DNA of 64,000 bases from Pelagibacterium nitratireducens (GCF_037044555.1 NZ_CP146275.1:2956501-3020500), one strand, 5' to 3'; shown: positions 37,559-46,617, counted from the stretch's first letter. The notes: generated by a model from the sequence alone, not told the origin. A program made the numbers and translations.

Positions 37559-38170
37559 TTGAAATCTCCTTGGTCTGGTTTCGGACCGCCTGATTGCGGC
37601 CTCGATGGCGATCTTGGGGACACGAACGACCGGCGACGCATCGCTTTGGCGACCGGAGTGAAACGGAGGACAGCGAGGACCGTCTTTCTTGCCTCGCGAG
37701 GAATGGCGGCATAGGCCGTCAGGGGAAGAAAGTCGGGCGGCGCAGTTGCGGCAAGACGGTCGAGGCGAAGCCGATTCGAGTCCAGATCAGGCCAGAAAGA
37801 GGACACATTCAGCCGGGTCGGCGGTAGAACAAGGATAATGTATGGGGCTCCCCCGGCTTTCAAAATCGCCACCGAGGTTTTTGGCAAGCGATTGCACGCA
37901 ACCGGAATTTTGGGCTCCGACGATTTGACGGAAGTAGTCGCAAGGCCAGGACACCTAAAATGCAGGCTTGAACGGGTTGGATCAATTTGGGGACATCGGA
38001 TCCATCCTATTTCGGGCATGGGGAACATCGCCGATATGGGGCGACATCAGGGTGCCAGTAGCAACAGCAGCTGGTCGTATCGGATAATTTGCGAGCCGCC
38101 GGGAAAACACCGTTTGCCTGCCATTGCCTAATTGCCTAGGCATATCTGACACTGACGGCGTTCGCGATAT

Positions 38171-38197
38171 TTTTGGTAATTTTGTCAGTTTTGGCAG
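38171..38197 (+). repeat. Three tandem 9-mers (TTTTGGTAA, TTTTGTCAG, TTTTGGCAG)
   Basis: Three abutting 9-bp units of the TTTTGKCAR family, 220 bp upstream of the ParA-like start. The third large site of this family in the backbone. Confidence 0.7.
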
Positions 38198-38335
38198 GGA
38201 GCTTCCCGCGCGGGGCGCGCCGGGTCCCCCGCAATGCCCCAGAAGACAATCTGGCGCGACACATGCAATCCCCTGATTCCGCAGCGTTCTGCCGCAAAAT
38301 TTGGAACAAAAACTCCTGACCCGAACACCCCTGAC

Positions 38336-38361
38336 GTTTAACTCGGGGGGGTGCCCGGAAG
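38336..38361 (+). promoter_or_regulatory. G-rich leader motif, copy 2 (upstream of parA-like gene)
   Basis: GTTTAACTC followed by GGGGGGGTGCCCGGAAG, 57 bp before the ParA-like start. Shared with 33292-33316 and 41686-41711. Confidence 0.62.
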
Positions 38362-38417
38362 AGACATTTTTCAGCGTGCTTTTCTCGTGGGCGTCATCAA
38401 CGCTCAAGGAGCAAATC

Positions 38418-39293
38418 ATGAGCAGCAAGAATACCACCGGCAAGCCGCCGGTCTCTCCGACCCAGGGCCAGACGGCATCTGCCGTCGAAGTTCCGACCGT
38501 CGCCTATTGCTTGGGCCCGAAGGGCGGAATCGGCAAGTCAACGGTCGGTCGCCTGGCGATCGACGGCTGCTTGGCCGCCGGACGTAATGTTTCGATCGTT
38601 CAGATCGATCGCGCGCCCACACTTCCGGCTCTCTATCCGGAGCTGACGACCACGATCGCGGCGCCATCGGCGGAAGACCTTCGCGCGGACCTGCTTGCGT
38701 CCGTGCGTGTTTTCGAACCGCTGGACCATAAGATTGAGGAGATCGTTGCCAGCAACGGTGTGCTGGTGGTTGATGTCGGCGCCGGCCATAACACAAGTGC
38801 ACTGCTCCATTTCGTCGCCCGCGCCCGCTTCGACCGTCATTTGGCCGACAAGGGCGTGAAAGTGGTGGCGCTGGCGGTAACGACGGCGGACAACAGCGCG
38901 ATGACGCAGACTGCGGCGATGATCGATGACCTGATTCAGGTCCATCCCGCGGCCGAGATCGTACCTGTCCTTAATGCATATGGCGGCAATTTCCGCTTTA
39001 CGACGACGAGCCCCGCCCACAAGACCTTCGCCGAGCGCATCCAGCCTGCCATGAAGGGCCGGCGCCATCTGCAGTTGCCGGCAGTGGCGGAAGGCGCCTG
39101 GCCGCTCTTCGAATCCGCCGGGATGACATTCATCGATGCGGTCATGGCGACCGACGAAGAACTGATGACGCGCCTCGGTTTGTCGCGCGCCATGGCTGTG
39201 GCGGTTCAGGCGGACGTCTCAGACTTCCTCGGATACGTCTGGCCGCGTCTGGGTCAGATTGTCGGCTTCGACGTGGAGAGGTCCAATGGCTAG
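38418..39293 (+). CDS. ParA/MinD-like ATPase (TraL-like)
   Basis: 291 residues from ATG 38418 with AAGGAG 8 bp upstream. The deviant Walker A is PKGGIGKSTVGRLAI (about residues 34-48), with VLVVDVGAG as Walker B. There is no N-terminal HTH, as in small ParA and in TraL-type proteins of transfer regions. Its stop overlaps the next start, and the coupling protein and relaxase genes follow, so a role in element maintenance or in recruiting DNA to the transfer machinery is likely. Confidence 0.8.
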   Translation: MSSKNTTGKPPVSPTQGQTASAVEVPTVAYCLGPKGGIGKSTVGRLAIDGCLAAGRNVSIVQIDRAPTLPALYPELTTTIAAPSAEDLRADLLASVRVFEPLDHKIEEIVASNGVLVVDVGAGHNTSALLHFVARARFDRHLADKGVKVVALAVTTADNSAMTQTAAMIDDLIQVHPAAEIVPVLNAYGGNFRFTTTSPAHKTFAERIQPAMKGRRHLQLPAVAEGAWPLFESAGMTFIDAVMATDEELMTRLGLSRAMAVAVQADVSDFLGYVWPRLGQIVGFDVERSNG

Positions 39294-39876
39294 CATCCCT
39301 GCCAAATTGATGGGGCGGATCGCCCGGAACGGAGCGCGCGGCAAGGCCGCGCGTCTCTTCCTGCGCCGGAACGTGTCAAGATTGTCGCCAGAAGAGATCG
39401 CCAAATTGCCAGCTTCGACGCTGAAGCGAATCGGTCGCGAGCTGCGCGCGGCGGCGATGGGGCAGGCGAACGAAACCGTCGGCGCTGCGTCTGGCCAGAT
39501 CACGCCCCCCGCGTCATCCAGTTCGAACAGGACCAAACGCATTCCCTCGCTCATCCAATTGCTGATCGAGGCTGTGATTTGCATCGTCGCCCTGACCGTG
39601 ACCGCTGTGGCCGTCGAACGTCCCGTCCGTTGGGGTCTTTATCACGTTGGCCTCTTCTCATCTGAGCAGATGGGCCTTTGCCAGCGTCTTGATCGCTGGA
39701 GCGATGGCTGCAGCTTTGAAGTTCGGACCGATGGTCTTGGCATTGATCAGGTTGCCGTGCTCGTGGACATGCCGCCGGCGGTGCTTGCCGCCGCCAACCC
39801 AACTCTTTTCCCCTACGAACCCCTGCCTAGGGGCACGCTCGTTCGTATTAGCCGTTCGGGAGGCAGTAATGAGTAA
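39286..39876 (+). CDS. Membrane-anchored protein with LysM-like C-terminus
   Basis: 196 residues from ATG 39286 within the overlap with the ParA-like stop. The N-terminal 80 residues are basic and helical (LMGRIARNGARGKAARLFLR). One transmembrane helix follows (LIQLLIEAVICIVALTVTAV, about 82-102), then a C-terminal domain ending VDMPPAVLAAANPTLF and GTLVRIS that resembles the second half of a LysM repeat. It overlaps the coupling-protein gene by 8 bp, so a helper of the coupling protein at the inner membrane is plausible. No named family recognised. Confidence 0.65.
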   Translation: MASIPAKLMGRIARNGARGKAARLFLRRNVSRLSPEEIAKLPASTLKRIGRELRAAAMGQANETVGAASGQITPPASSSSNRTKRIPSLIQLLIEAVICIVALTVTAVAVERPVRWGLYHVGLFSSEQMGLCQRLDRWSDGCSFEVRTDGLGIDQVAVLVDMPPAVLAAANPTLFPYEPLPRGTLVRISRSGGSNE

Positions 39877-41626
39877 CAAAGATCACGACCTCACGCCGGT
39901 GCCCGACGTTTGGCCGGGCCGTCGAGCCGCGTTTGGCGCTTCTGTCCTCATAGGCCTGATTGTCGCCGCTTTTTTATTCGGTGTCCTGCCGGTCTATGGC
40001 TGGAACTCGACAGCTGCCTCTATAATGGTCCTCGGCCATGAAGGCTTGTTGTCCATCATCGGTCTTGCCGCCATGGATGCGACTCCCAAACTTGCAGACG
40101 CCGCCAATCCTGTCGAGCGTCTGATAATGCTGCCGTTCAATGGTATGCTATGGCTCGCCTATCCGATCAGCTTTGTTCTGGCTTTGCCCGCTCGACTTGT
40201 TGAATGGGATTTGCTGGCCGATATTTCGCTCCGCTTGTCGGGCACGGCAGCGGCGAGCTTGGCGGCTGCAATCTTGGTATTCCGCCATGTGGTGAACCGG
40301 GCGCCCTATCGCCGCCGCGCGACCTGGGTCGACGGCCCGCAGGTGCGCTGGTTCAGTGATGCCGTCGCAGGCGCCTCCAATCATTTGCGCAGACTTGTCG
40401 CTGAGGCCGGTCGTGGTGTGAAATTGGCGCCGGGCCTTTTCCTGCCCCGGCGGGCGGAGCATGAATCGATGTTCATCCTGGGACTGCCGGGATCGGGCAA
40501 GAGCGTAATCGCGGAAGGGCTGATGCGGCAGGCGATCGAGCGCGGTGACCGGCTCCTCTGCGTCGATGTCAAAGGCAACCTCATCGATCGAATGGTGCGT
40601 CTTTTCGGCAAAACAGTGGCTAATGTCGTGGGCATGGAACCCGGTGGCGGCATCTGGGCTATCGGCGGGGATGTTACGAGCCGCATGACTGCATCGCGCG
40701 TCGCTGCCCTGCTAATTCCGGCGTCCAAGGATCCCGTTTGGTCTGCTGCTTCACGGCTGCTGCTCGCCGCCTTACTCGTCAAGCTGGTCCAGTCCCGGGG
40801 CAGAAGCTGGGGGTGGACCGAAATTAGACAGTCCATTTCTCGCCCGGTTGAAGAAATTGCCGCCGAACTCGCGCCGACCATGCGACAAGTTGCCGAAATG
40901 CTGCGCGGTCGCGATGGCGAGCCGTCGTCGATGGCACTCTCGACGCTCTTCAATATGGTTTCACATATTGATGATCTCGTTCAGACCTGCGCCGATCTGG
41001 AAGCCGAAGGCTGGCCAAGAGTGTCACTGAGAGCCTGGATTACGGGCAAGGGACGCCGCGTCCTTATCCTACGCCACGATCTGGGAAACCGCGAGCTTTC
41101 CGGACGCCTTCTTGCCGCCATGGTACGAGCGGTCTCGAGCGATCTGCTGAGCCGCCATCTCGAAGATAACATCGATCACGGCATATGGATATTTGCTGAC
41201 GAACTCCCGCGCATCGGTACCGCGGCCAAGGATGTTTCGGATCTGGCGTCGCTTGGACGGTCCCGCGGCATAAGAGTGGTAGCAAGTGCACAAAGCCAGG
41301 CACAGCTGGAAGAAAAAATGTCGCCTGCAGCGGCCGAAGCCCTGACCGAGAATTTTGGCAAAGTCATTGTCTGCAAGGTACGACCGGGCAAGAGCGCCGA
41401 GCGCATCTCCACCTCGATGGTGGGAAGCGCAACCTATGCAATCAGGTCAGGAAAGGATGAGACACAGACGCTTCATCAGGTCGCGGCGTTTTCCGCCAGT
41501 CAGATGACCAGAACGCTGGGGCTGACAATTGACTGGCGAGGCGGCAAATCGATCCGCGCTGCGGTCATTGGGCTCGACGATGTCTATGTTGTGGAATGGA
41601 AATTCAGCGATTGGCCTGGCCTTTAG
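39869..41626 (+). CDS. VirD4/TraG/TraD-type coupling protein
   Basis: 585 residues from ATG 39869 with GGGAGG before it; a longer upstream frame runs through the previous gene and is rejected. Two N-terminal membrane regions (FGASVLIGLIVAAFLFGVLP; AASLAAAILVFRHVV) precede Walker A LGLPGSGKSVIAEGL (about residue 208) and Walker B GIWIFADELPRIGTA. These type IV coupling proteins pump relaxase-bound DNA to a secretion channel. It is placed directly before the MobF relaxase. No mating-channel genes accompany it. Confidence 0.88.
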   Translation: MSNKDHDLTPVPDVWPGRRAAFGASVLIGLIVAAFLFGVLPVYGWNSTAASIMVLGHEGLLSIIGLAAMDATPKLADAANPVERLIMLPFNGMLWLAYPISFVLALPARLVEWDLLADISLRLSGTAAASLAAAILVFRHVVNRAPYRRRATWVDGPQVRWFSDAVAGASNHLRRLVAEAGRGVKLAPGLFLPRRAEHESMFILGLPGSGKSVIAEGLMRQAIERGDRLLCVDVKGNLIDRMVRLFGKTVANVVGMEPGGGIWAIGGDVTSRMTASRVAALLIPASKDPVWSAASRLLLAALLVKLVQSRGRSWGWTEIRQSISRPVEEIAAELAPTMRQVAEMLRGRDGEPSSMALSTLFNMVSHIDDLVQTCADLEAEGWPRVSLRAWITGKGRRVLILRHDLGNRELSGRLLAAMVRAVSSDLLSRHLEDNIDHGIWIFADELPRIGTAAKDVSDLASLGRSRGIRVVASAQSQAQLEEKMSPAAAEALTENFGKVIVCKVRPGKSAERISTSMVGSATYAIRSGKDETQTLHQVAAFSASQMTRTLGLTIDWRGGKSIRAAVIGLDDVYVVEWKFSDWPGL

Positions 41627-41685
41627 CGTGAGGAGCGATGCAGCTTATTTGAGGTGTGGCCGGGGATTTTGGTTTGCGGCTGCGC

Positions 41686-41711
41686 CGTTAAGTGGAGGGG
41701 GTGCCCGGAAG
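41686..41711 (+). promoter_or_regulatory. G-rich leader motif, copy 3 (upstream of relaxase)
   Basis: CGTTAAGTGGA followed by GGGGTGCCCGGAAG, 49 bp before the relaxase ATG. The copy at 38336 shares GGGGTGCCCGGAAG exactly. Confidence 0.62.
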
Positions 41712-41759
41712 CCAGGATTTCAGTCCCTCTAGTTTCGCCTGTGAAAGGGAGCAGGCGAA

Positions 41760-44423
41760 ATGGTTGCAACAATCGCGGCGGGCACCTCCGCCCAATATTA
41801 CACCGAGACAACTGAATACTACGTCGGTGGGCGGGAACCGGCAGGCCGGTGGATTCTCACCGCCGGGGGACTTTTGCTTTCGGTCGGCAGCATTGTTGAG
41901 TCCAAGCCTTTTGAGCTCTTGCATGCCGGCTTGCGTCCGGACGGTTCAGCCCTCCTGTCCACCGTCGGCGTCGGCGGCCCCCGTCGCCGCATCGGCGGAT
42001 ACGATGCGACGTTCTCGGCGCCCAAGAGTTTCGCCCTCTTGTGGGCGATGGCCGATGATGACTTTCGCGCCAGGCTGGAAGACGCCCAGGCCAAGGCAGT
42101 CGCTCAAGCGATCGAAATCGCCGAAAAATACGCTGCCTTTTGCCGGTTCGGACGCAACGGTGTCCACCGGGAAAAAACCCGCTTAACGGTCGCCAGCTTC
42201 CAGCATGGCGAATCACGTCCAGCCGAACACACGGACGGACGGGTTTTTGAGGACCCAAACCTTCATACGCATACCGTGATCATTAACGCCGGCCCGCGTC
42301 AGAATGGGGGCTTTGGAGCCCTCGACGGAACGGCGCTGTTTGCCTGGAAAATGGCCATGGGTGCTCAGTATCATGCCGTGTTGGCGTTCGAGCTCATGCG
42401 ACTTGGTTTCAAGATCGAGCTAACAGGCAAGAACGGCCTTTTCGAAATCCGCGGCGTTCCCGCCGATCTCATTAAATATTTCTCGGCGCGCCGGAATGAG
42501 ATTGCGGACGAACTTGCTGCCATCGGCATGCAGAGCATGGATGCGCCCTCGGTCGCGGCCTCAGTCGCACGCAAATCGCGCAAGATCAAGCAGCAGCATC
42601 AGGCCGAGGATCGGCATGTTGGCTGGCGCGACCGCGTTACCGAACAGGGATATGACGCAACTACTTTGATCGCGACGAGCCTCGCTCAGCCGGAACACAA
42701 GGAAAGCCTTGCGGACCGCCTTGCTCAGATTGCCGGAGCATTGACGGAGCACGAGTCAACGTTCGAACGGCGGAATCTGCATGCCGCAGTAGCGTCGGCT
42801 TACGTTGGCACTGGTGAGGACCCACGTCATGTGGCTGCCGAAGTCGATCGAATGATCGCTGAGGGGGAATATGTCGTGCTTGACCGTGACCGGTTCGGCC
42901 AGGAAATCCTGACCACCCCCGAAATGCTCCGGATCGAACGCGAGATCGGCCAGATGGTGCGCGAGCTGACTGCCATACCAGGCGCAGCGCTTGATGCCGG
43001 ACGCGTCGACGAGCTGGTGACCGAGCATGGACTCAATGACGAACAGGCAGCGGCCGCACGGGCAACCCTTACCGCGCAGGTCATCCATATCATCGAGGGG
43101 GCACCGGGGTCTGGCAAGACCAAATTGCTCGAGGCAGTGACCGAGGCTCTTCAGGAAACAGGCCATCGCGTCATCGCCGGCGCCACGGCCTGGCGAGTCG
43201 CCAATGCCCTACGCAATGATCTTGCGATCAAAGCCCGTGCCATCGACTCCTGGCTCGCCGTCGCCCGGACCGGTGGCGACTTCATCACCGCCGGTACGGT
43301 CCTCATCGTTGACGAGGCCGGTCTGCTCTCGAGCCGTCAGATGCACGCCCTGCTCAGAGCCTTTAGCGAGGCGCAGGCAAACGGCGATAGCAGCAGCCGT
43401 CTGATCCTGGTGGGGGATCGCGACCAGTTGCAGAGCGTGGGCGCCGGTTCTGGCTTGCGGCTCGTCGCCAACGCAATGTCGGGTTCGAAAGTCGATGAGA
43501 TCGTTCGCCAACACGAGCAATGGGCTCGCGATGCCATCACTCATTTTGGCAAGGGCCGCGCGCGCGAGGCGCTTGCGGCATATCGCGAACGAGGACTAGT
43601 CCTCGAAGCCGATGGTGCTGCCGCCACCGTCAAAGCCCTCGTCGATGCCTGGGAGCAGACCAGGGTCGGCGCGGGAAACGGTTCTGCACTGATCATTGCC
43701 AAGAGCAACGCGCAGGTCCGAGCGATATCGACTGAAGTGCGCAGGCGTCTACGCGACCGGGGCCAGATCGTCGGAGCCGAGTTGCTCCTGCCAGCTGTGA
43801 GCGCATCGCATCAGGAAGTAACCCTGCCGCTGGCCCAGGGGGATCGTGTGCGCTTCCTCACGCGCGCAACGCTGGACGGCGGTGAGATCGTCAACGGTAC
43901 GGAAGGCCGGATCGAATCTATTCGTAGCGGAACGCGCGTCGAATTGACCGTTGCGACCCAGAATGGCCGCGTCCGATTCTCGCCTGACGAAATCGCCGAC
44001 GAACAGGGACGCGCAAAGCTTGCCCACGCCTATGCCAGCACCATCCATCTCGCCCAGGGAACCACCGTCGACCAGGCTGTCGTCTGGGTGACGCCAGGCA
44101 TGGATCGCCACGACATCTATGTGTCCGCCAGCCGGGCCCGTGCCCAGACCCAGCTCGTCATCGATCGTAGGGCGGTCGAAACCAGTCTGAAGGCCAGCCT
44201 GCCACTCAGCGAGCGCAGACGAGGTGAGGCGAAAGAGTTCGATGAGCGTCTGGACTTTCTGGCGACGCAACTGGCGCGGGCACGACTCAAGCGCACCACC
44301 CAGGATTTCGCGCCGCAGATGGAGCCGCAGGTTCCGCTTCCCCTCCTGTCAGCGTCGCGGGAGCAAGCGCAACAGGATGACGCCAGAAAGCGCGTGCAGG
44401 TCAGGGAGATCAGCCTTGACTGA
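41760..44423 (+). CDS. traA: MobF-family relaxase-helicase (TraA/TrwC-like)
   Basis: 887 residues. The N-terminal TrwC relaxase domain has tyrosine pairs at YYTETTEYY (13-21), GGYDATFSAPKSFALLWA, and the metal-binding His triad H157, H169, H171 in HTDGRVFEDPNLHTH. A RecD-like helicase follows with Walker A EGAPGSGKTKLLEAV (about 446), VLIVDEAGLL, VGDRDQLQSVGAGSG and the C-terminal KLAHAYASTIHLAQGTT. It nicks oriT and unwinds the transferred strand. It ends where a paralogous C-terminal fragment gene begins. Confidence 0.92.
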   Translation: MVATIAAGTSAQYYTETTEYYVGGREPAGRWILTAGGLLLSVGSIVESKPFELLHAGLRPDGSALLSTVGVGGPRRRIGGYDATFSAPKSFALLWAMADDDFRARLEDAQAKAVAQAIEIAEKYAAFCRFGRNGVHREKTRLTVASFQHGESRPAEHTDGRVFEDPNLHTHTVIINAGPRQNGGFGALDGTALFAWKMAMGAQYHAVLAFELMRLGFKIELTGKNGLFEIRGVPADLIKYFSARRNEIADELAAIGMQSMDAPSVAASVARKSRKIKQQHQAEDRHVGWRDRVTEQGYDATTLIATSLAQPEHKESLADRLAQIAGALTEHESTFERRNLHAAVASAYVGTGEDPRHVAAEVDRMIAEGEYVVLDRDRFGQEILTTPEMLRIEREIGQMVRELTAIPGAALDAGRVDELVTEHGLNDEQAAAARATLTAQVIHIIEGAPGSGKTKLLEAVTEALQETGHRVIAGATAWRVANALRNDLAIKARAIDSWLAVARTGGDFITAGTVLIVDEAGLLSSRQMHALLRAFSEAQANGDSSSRLILVGDRDQLQSVGAGSGLRLVANAMSGSKVDEIVRQHEQWARDAITHFGKGRAREALAAYRERGLVLEADGAAATVKALVDAWEQTRVGAGNGSALIIAKSNAQVRAISTEVRRRLRDRGQIVGAELLLPAVSASHQEVTLPLAQGDRVRFLTRATLDGGEIVNGTEGRIESIRSGTRVELTVATQNGRVRFSPDEIADEQGRAKLAHAYASTIHLAQGTTVDQAVVWVTPGMDRHDIYVSASRARAQTQLVIDRRAVETSLKASLPLSERRRGEAKEFDERLDFLATQLARARLKRTTQDFAPQMEPQVPLPLLSASREQAQQDDARKRVQVREISLD

Positions 44424-45174
44424 GGCAAACGTGAAGCGCCGCAAGTCAGTATCGCCTATGGTCGAACGGTCCGCCCACGCGGACCGCTCAACCCTGATGA
44501 TGGCCAAGACCAACGCCAAAGTCCAAGCGATCAGTGCCTGCGCCCGCGAATCACTGTGCGCCAAAAACGAGCTTGGCCAGTCTGACCTGTGCCGGTCAGA
44601 TGCCGTATCCCCCTCGGGTCAAACCCATCAGCTCGCTCTCGCGGCGGGTGATCACATCCGATATCTCGCGCGCAAGGATGAACTCGGGGTCATCCATGGC
44701 ACGGCCGGGCGCGTGCTCGATGTCACGACCGATCTGACCGGAACGCTGATTGTGCGTGCCAAAGTGGAGGGTCGCGCCCAGCTTGCCCACGCATGCGCGA
44801 CCACCAGTTGCGGGTCTCAGGGCCTTACGACCGACCAGTCTTTTCTGATCTCTGATACATCCATGGACCGCCACGACATCCTTGTCGTGGCCTGCCGTCA
44901 CAGGCATGGGCTCGAGGTCTTTTTTGATGCCACAGAGCCCGATACCGGCGCAAAAGCGGCCCGTTTGCTCACCGATCGGGAGCGGCCGGTCCAGGACGGA
45001 GAGCGCCACGTCCTACTCGCCCAGATCCTGAGCCGCTCAGGGACGCGGGCTTCCACCCCCGACTATCTCCGCCCGTGTGCTCTCGAGCATGTTCAGGTGC
45101 CAGATCAGGGTGCCCACAAAGCCTGCCAGATATCTGCAGCGCGAGCCGCGCTAGGTCTCAGCCATGAGCGCTGA
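44416..45174 (+). CDS. Stand-alone paralogue of the relaxase helicase C-terminal domain
   Basis: About 250 residues; TTG at 44416 overlaps the traA stop, and ATG 44457 is an alternative. It aligns by eye with the last third of TraA: MMAKTNAKVQAISACARESL with IIAKSNAQVRAISTEVRRRL, AQLAHACATTSCGSQGLTTD with AKLAHAYASTIHLAQGTTVD, and MDRHDILVVACRHRHGLEVF with MDRHDIYVSASRARAQTQLV. The Walker A half is missing and catalytic residues are changed, so helicase activity is unlikely. It could modulate the relaxase or be a decaying duplicate. Confidence 0.7.
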   Translation: MTEANVKRRKSVSPMVERSAHADRSTLMMAKTNAKVQAISACARESLCAKNELGQSDLCRSDAVSPSGQTHQLALAAGDHIRYLARKDELGVIHGTAGRVLDVTTDLTGTLIVRAKVEGRAQLAHACATTSCGSQGLTTDQSFLISDTSMDRHDILVVACRHRHGLEVFFDATEPDTGAKAARLLTDRERPVQDGERHVLLAQILSRSGTRASTPDYLRPCALEHVQVPDQGAHKACQISAARAALGLSHER

Positions 45175-45448
45175 TGACGCAAAGCTTAGGCCCAACAATC
45201 CGCCGACCAAAACCATCCCCCGTGATGTTGACCATTGCGAACGATATCTTGACCGCCTTGCACTGGTCGTGGAACGGGCCGGCAGAAATGCCGCAGCCTT
45301 TGTCCCCATCGTGCGCCGGCTCGAAAGGGAGCTCGCCGAGGCCAAGGCGGATGAGGAAGTGCTCGCCAAACTTAGGGCAAGGTTGCGGGCCGGATCAGCA
45401 AACACACGACAAACCAACCCACAAGACATAACCGGAGACAGCGAATGA
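45164..45448 (+). CDS. Small coiled-coil protein of the mobilization operon
   Basis: 94 residues, with ATG overlapping the end of the previous gene by 11 bp. It is charged and mostly helical; DVDHCERYLDRLALVVERAG and FVPIVRRLERELAEAKADEE form a probable coiled coil. No enzymatic motif or signal. Tight overlap on both sides argues that it is real and co-translated. Function unknown; an accessory of relaxase or coupling protein is possible. Confidence 0.6.
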   Translation: MSADDAKLRPNNPPTKTIPRDVDHCERYLDRLALVVERAGRNAAAFVPIVRRLERELAEAKADEEVLAKLRARLRAGSANTRQTNPQDITGDSE

Positions 45449-46182
45449 CCCTCACCTTTGCCCTGCCAAGATGTCCATTTCCGCTTGTAGACATGCCGCC
45501 GAAAGTTTCGCCCCTCGATTACGAACGGTTTCGCCCGAGAAGGTACTGTGCCGATGAGCGCTATGTTTATCGAGTCGACTACCTTCATAGCTTTGGAGAC
45601 TGGCTTCCGGACCGCATTAAGGCTGACGGTCATGGATACAGAATCCCGCTGGACAATATTTTGCGTCACCGTGACGCCAACAAAGCGTATATCGATGCGA
45701 TCATGGAAAAGCTCGATCGCATGACGCGCACCGGGTCGAGCCTTCGCGCCATCTATTTCTGGGACAATCACAATCTGGTGCGTGAATTCCAGCTCACCCA
45801 TATCCGGGACTTTTCCTACATGGAAATGGATCATGCCCGAAATGTTACCGGTGAGCTAAAGTCGTACGAACTGAAACATATCCCGGTGATCTCACGCGTA
45901 CACCGCTCGCACTTGCCCTTAGGCACTATAATTCCCGACCTCAATCCCCAGCTTACCCCTTTCGGACTGGCCCACGTTGTCGCGCTTGCCTCGGGAGAGC
46001 ACGTCAGCATCCCTTCACAGCACATAGAGTTCTGGTATCGCAACCAATGGACCGATATTGCCAATATTGACCCCGACATGCTGCAAGCCCAATGCGCCCA
46101 GGGATCGCTGCGATCCGTCGTTCCAGCGATTCCGCAGTATCTCCTTGGCGGCGACCGGGGTCGTTCTCGTGTCGACCGATGA
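45445..46182 (+). CDS. Unrecognised 245-aa protein, last gene of the mobilization operon
   Basis: ATGA overlap with the preceding gene. Soluble, rich in His and Tyr (YVYRVDYLHSFGDWL; IYFWDNHNLVREFQLTHIRD), with no P-loop, HTH or membrane helix. Many His residues could suggest metal binding, but no standard motif is visible. Convergent with the ardC 3' piece 137 bp downstream. Probably a mobilization accessory; family not recognised. Confidence 0.65.
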   Translation: MTLTFALPRCPFPLVDMPPKVSPLDYERFRPRRYCADERYVYRVDYLHSFGDWLPDRIKADGHGYRIPLDNILRHRDANKAYIDAIMEKLDRMTRTGSSLRAIYFWDNHNLVREFQLTHIRDFSYMEMDHARNVTGELKSYELKHIPVISRVHRSHLPLGTIIPDLNPQLTPFGLAHVVALASGEHVSIPSQHIEFWYRNQWTDIANIDPDMLQAQCAQGSLRSVVPAIPQYLLGGDRGRSRVDR

Positions 46183-46319
46183 GGGCAAAATGGAATACGG
46201 TGCAAGATTGCATATGCAATGACCTTGGCAATGTTGTTGACTGTCCTGCAGCCTAACCATTCCAGAGGCAAGAGCCCGGGAATGGAATGGCGCAGGGTGC
46301 CCGACTGTGATGCAAGGGG

Positions 46320-46592
46320 TTATCCCGCCTGGCCATGCACCAAGAGCCAGTTTGCAGCCTGGGATGCCTTGGCGGCAGCCGAAAAGATCGCCTTCTTGTC
46401 GTTTTTGAGAATGGCCAGCCAGCATTTGATATAACTGGCATGATCGGCGCGGGGCGTGGGCGTCAGTCCCAGATCGGCACACAGAAATGCTGCACCAAGT
46501 TCGGCAATCAGCTCTTCGGCAGCATAGGCTTCCTTGCCAAAGCGACCTGAAAGATCCCGATCGAGTCTGGATTTTGCGCCTGACCAGTGGAC
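46320..46592 (-). pseudogene. ardC: ardC 3' half (cut by the RIT element)
   Basis: Reading minus strand from 46592: VHWSGAKSRLDRDLSGRF, then GKEAYAAEELIAELGAAFLC, ending NWLLVHGQAG and stop, 90 codons. This is the C-terminal third of an ArdC-type antirestriction protein, continuing the HELV of the 5' piece at 52539-53168. It has no start codon. Joined, the two pieces give about 299 residues, the normal ArdC length. Confidence 0.9.
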
Positions 46593-46615
46593 CTTATGCC
46601 GATATCGGCATAAGG
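46592..46615. repeat. 24-bp perfect palindrome at the outer left RIT end
   Basis: The sequence between ardC codon gtc and the left inverted repeat is a perfect 24-bp palindrome built from TTATGCCG and its complement around ATAT. The same octamer makes up the terminal repeats. No equivalent lies outside the right end. Confidence 0.85.
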
Positions 46616-46617
46616 CC

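Larger units (their letters stand above)
37559..38417. promoter_or_regulatory. Long divergent non-coding region between DUF736 and parA-like gene
   Basis: About 860 bp. Frames seen here look like shadows with no family features. Signals present are three tandem 9-mers at 38171-38197, the G-rich leader at 38336-38361 and the ribosome site AAGGAG at 38406. Given the nearby coupling protein and relaxase, an origin of transfer could lie here, but I cannot identify a nick site. Confidence 0.5.

Noticed and set aside
37495..38028. 177-residue minus-strand frame upstream of DUF736
   Set aside because: Low-complexity Arg/Pro/Ser-rich translation without motif, in a region rich in regulatory repeats; treated as non-coding.
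37559..41759. Specific oriT nick site
   Set aside because: Both non-coding gaps near the relaxase are plausible locations, but no nick sequence could be recognised with confidence.
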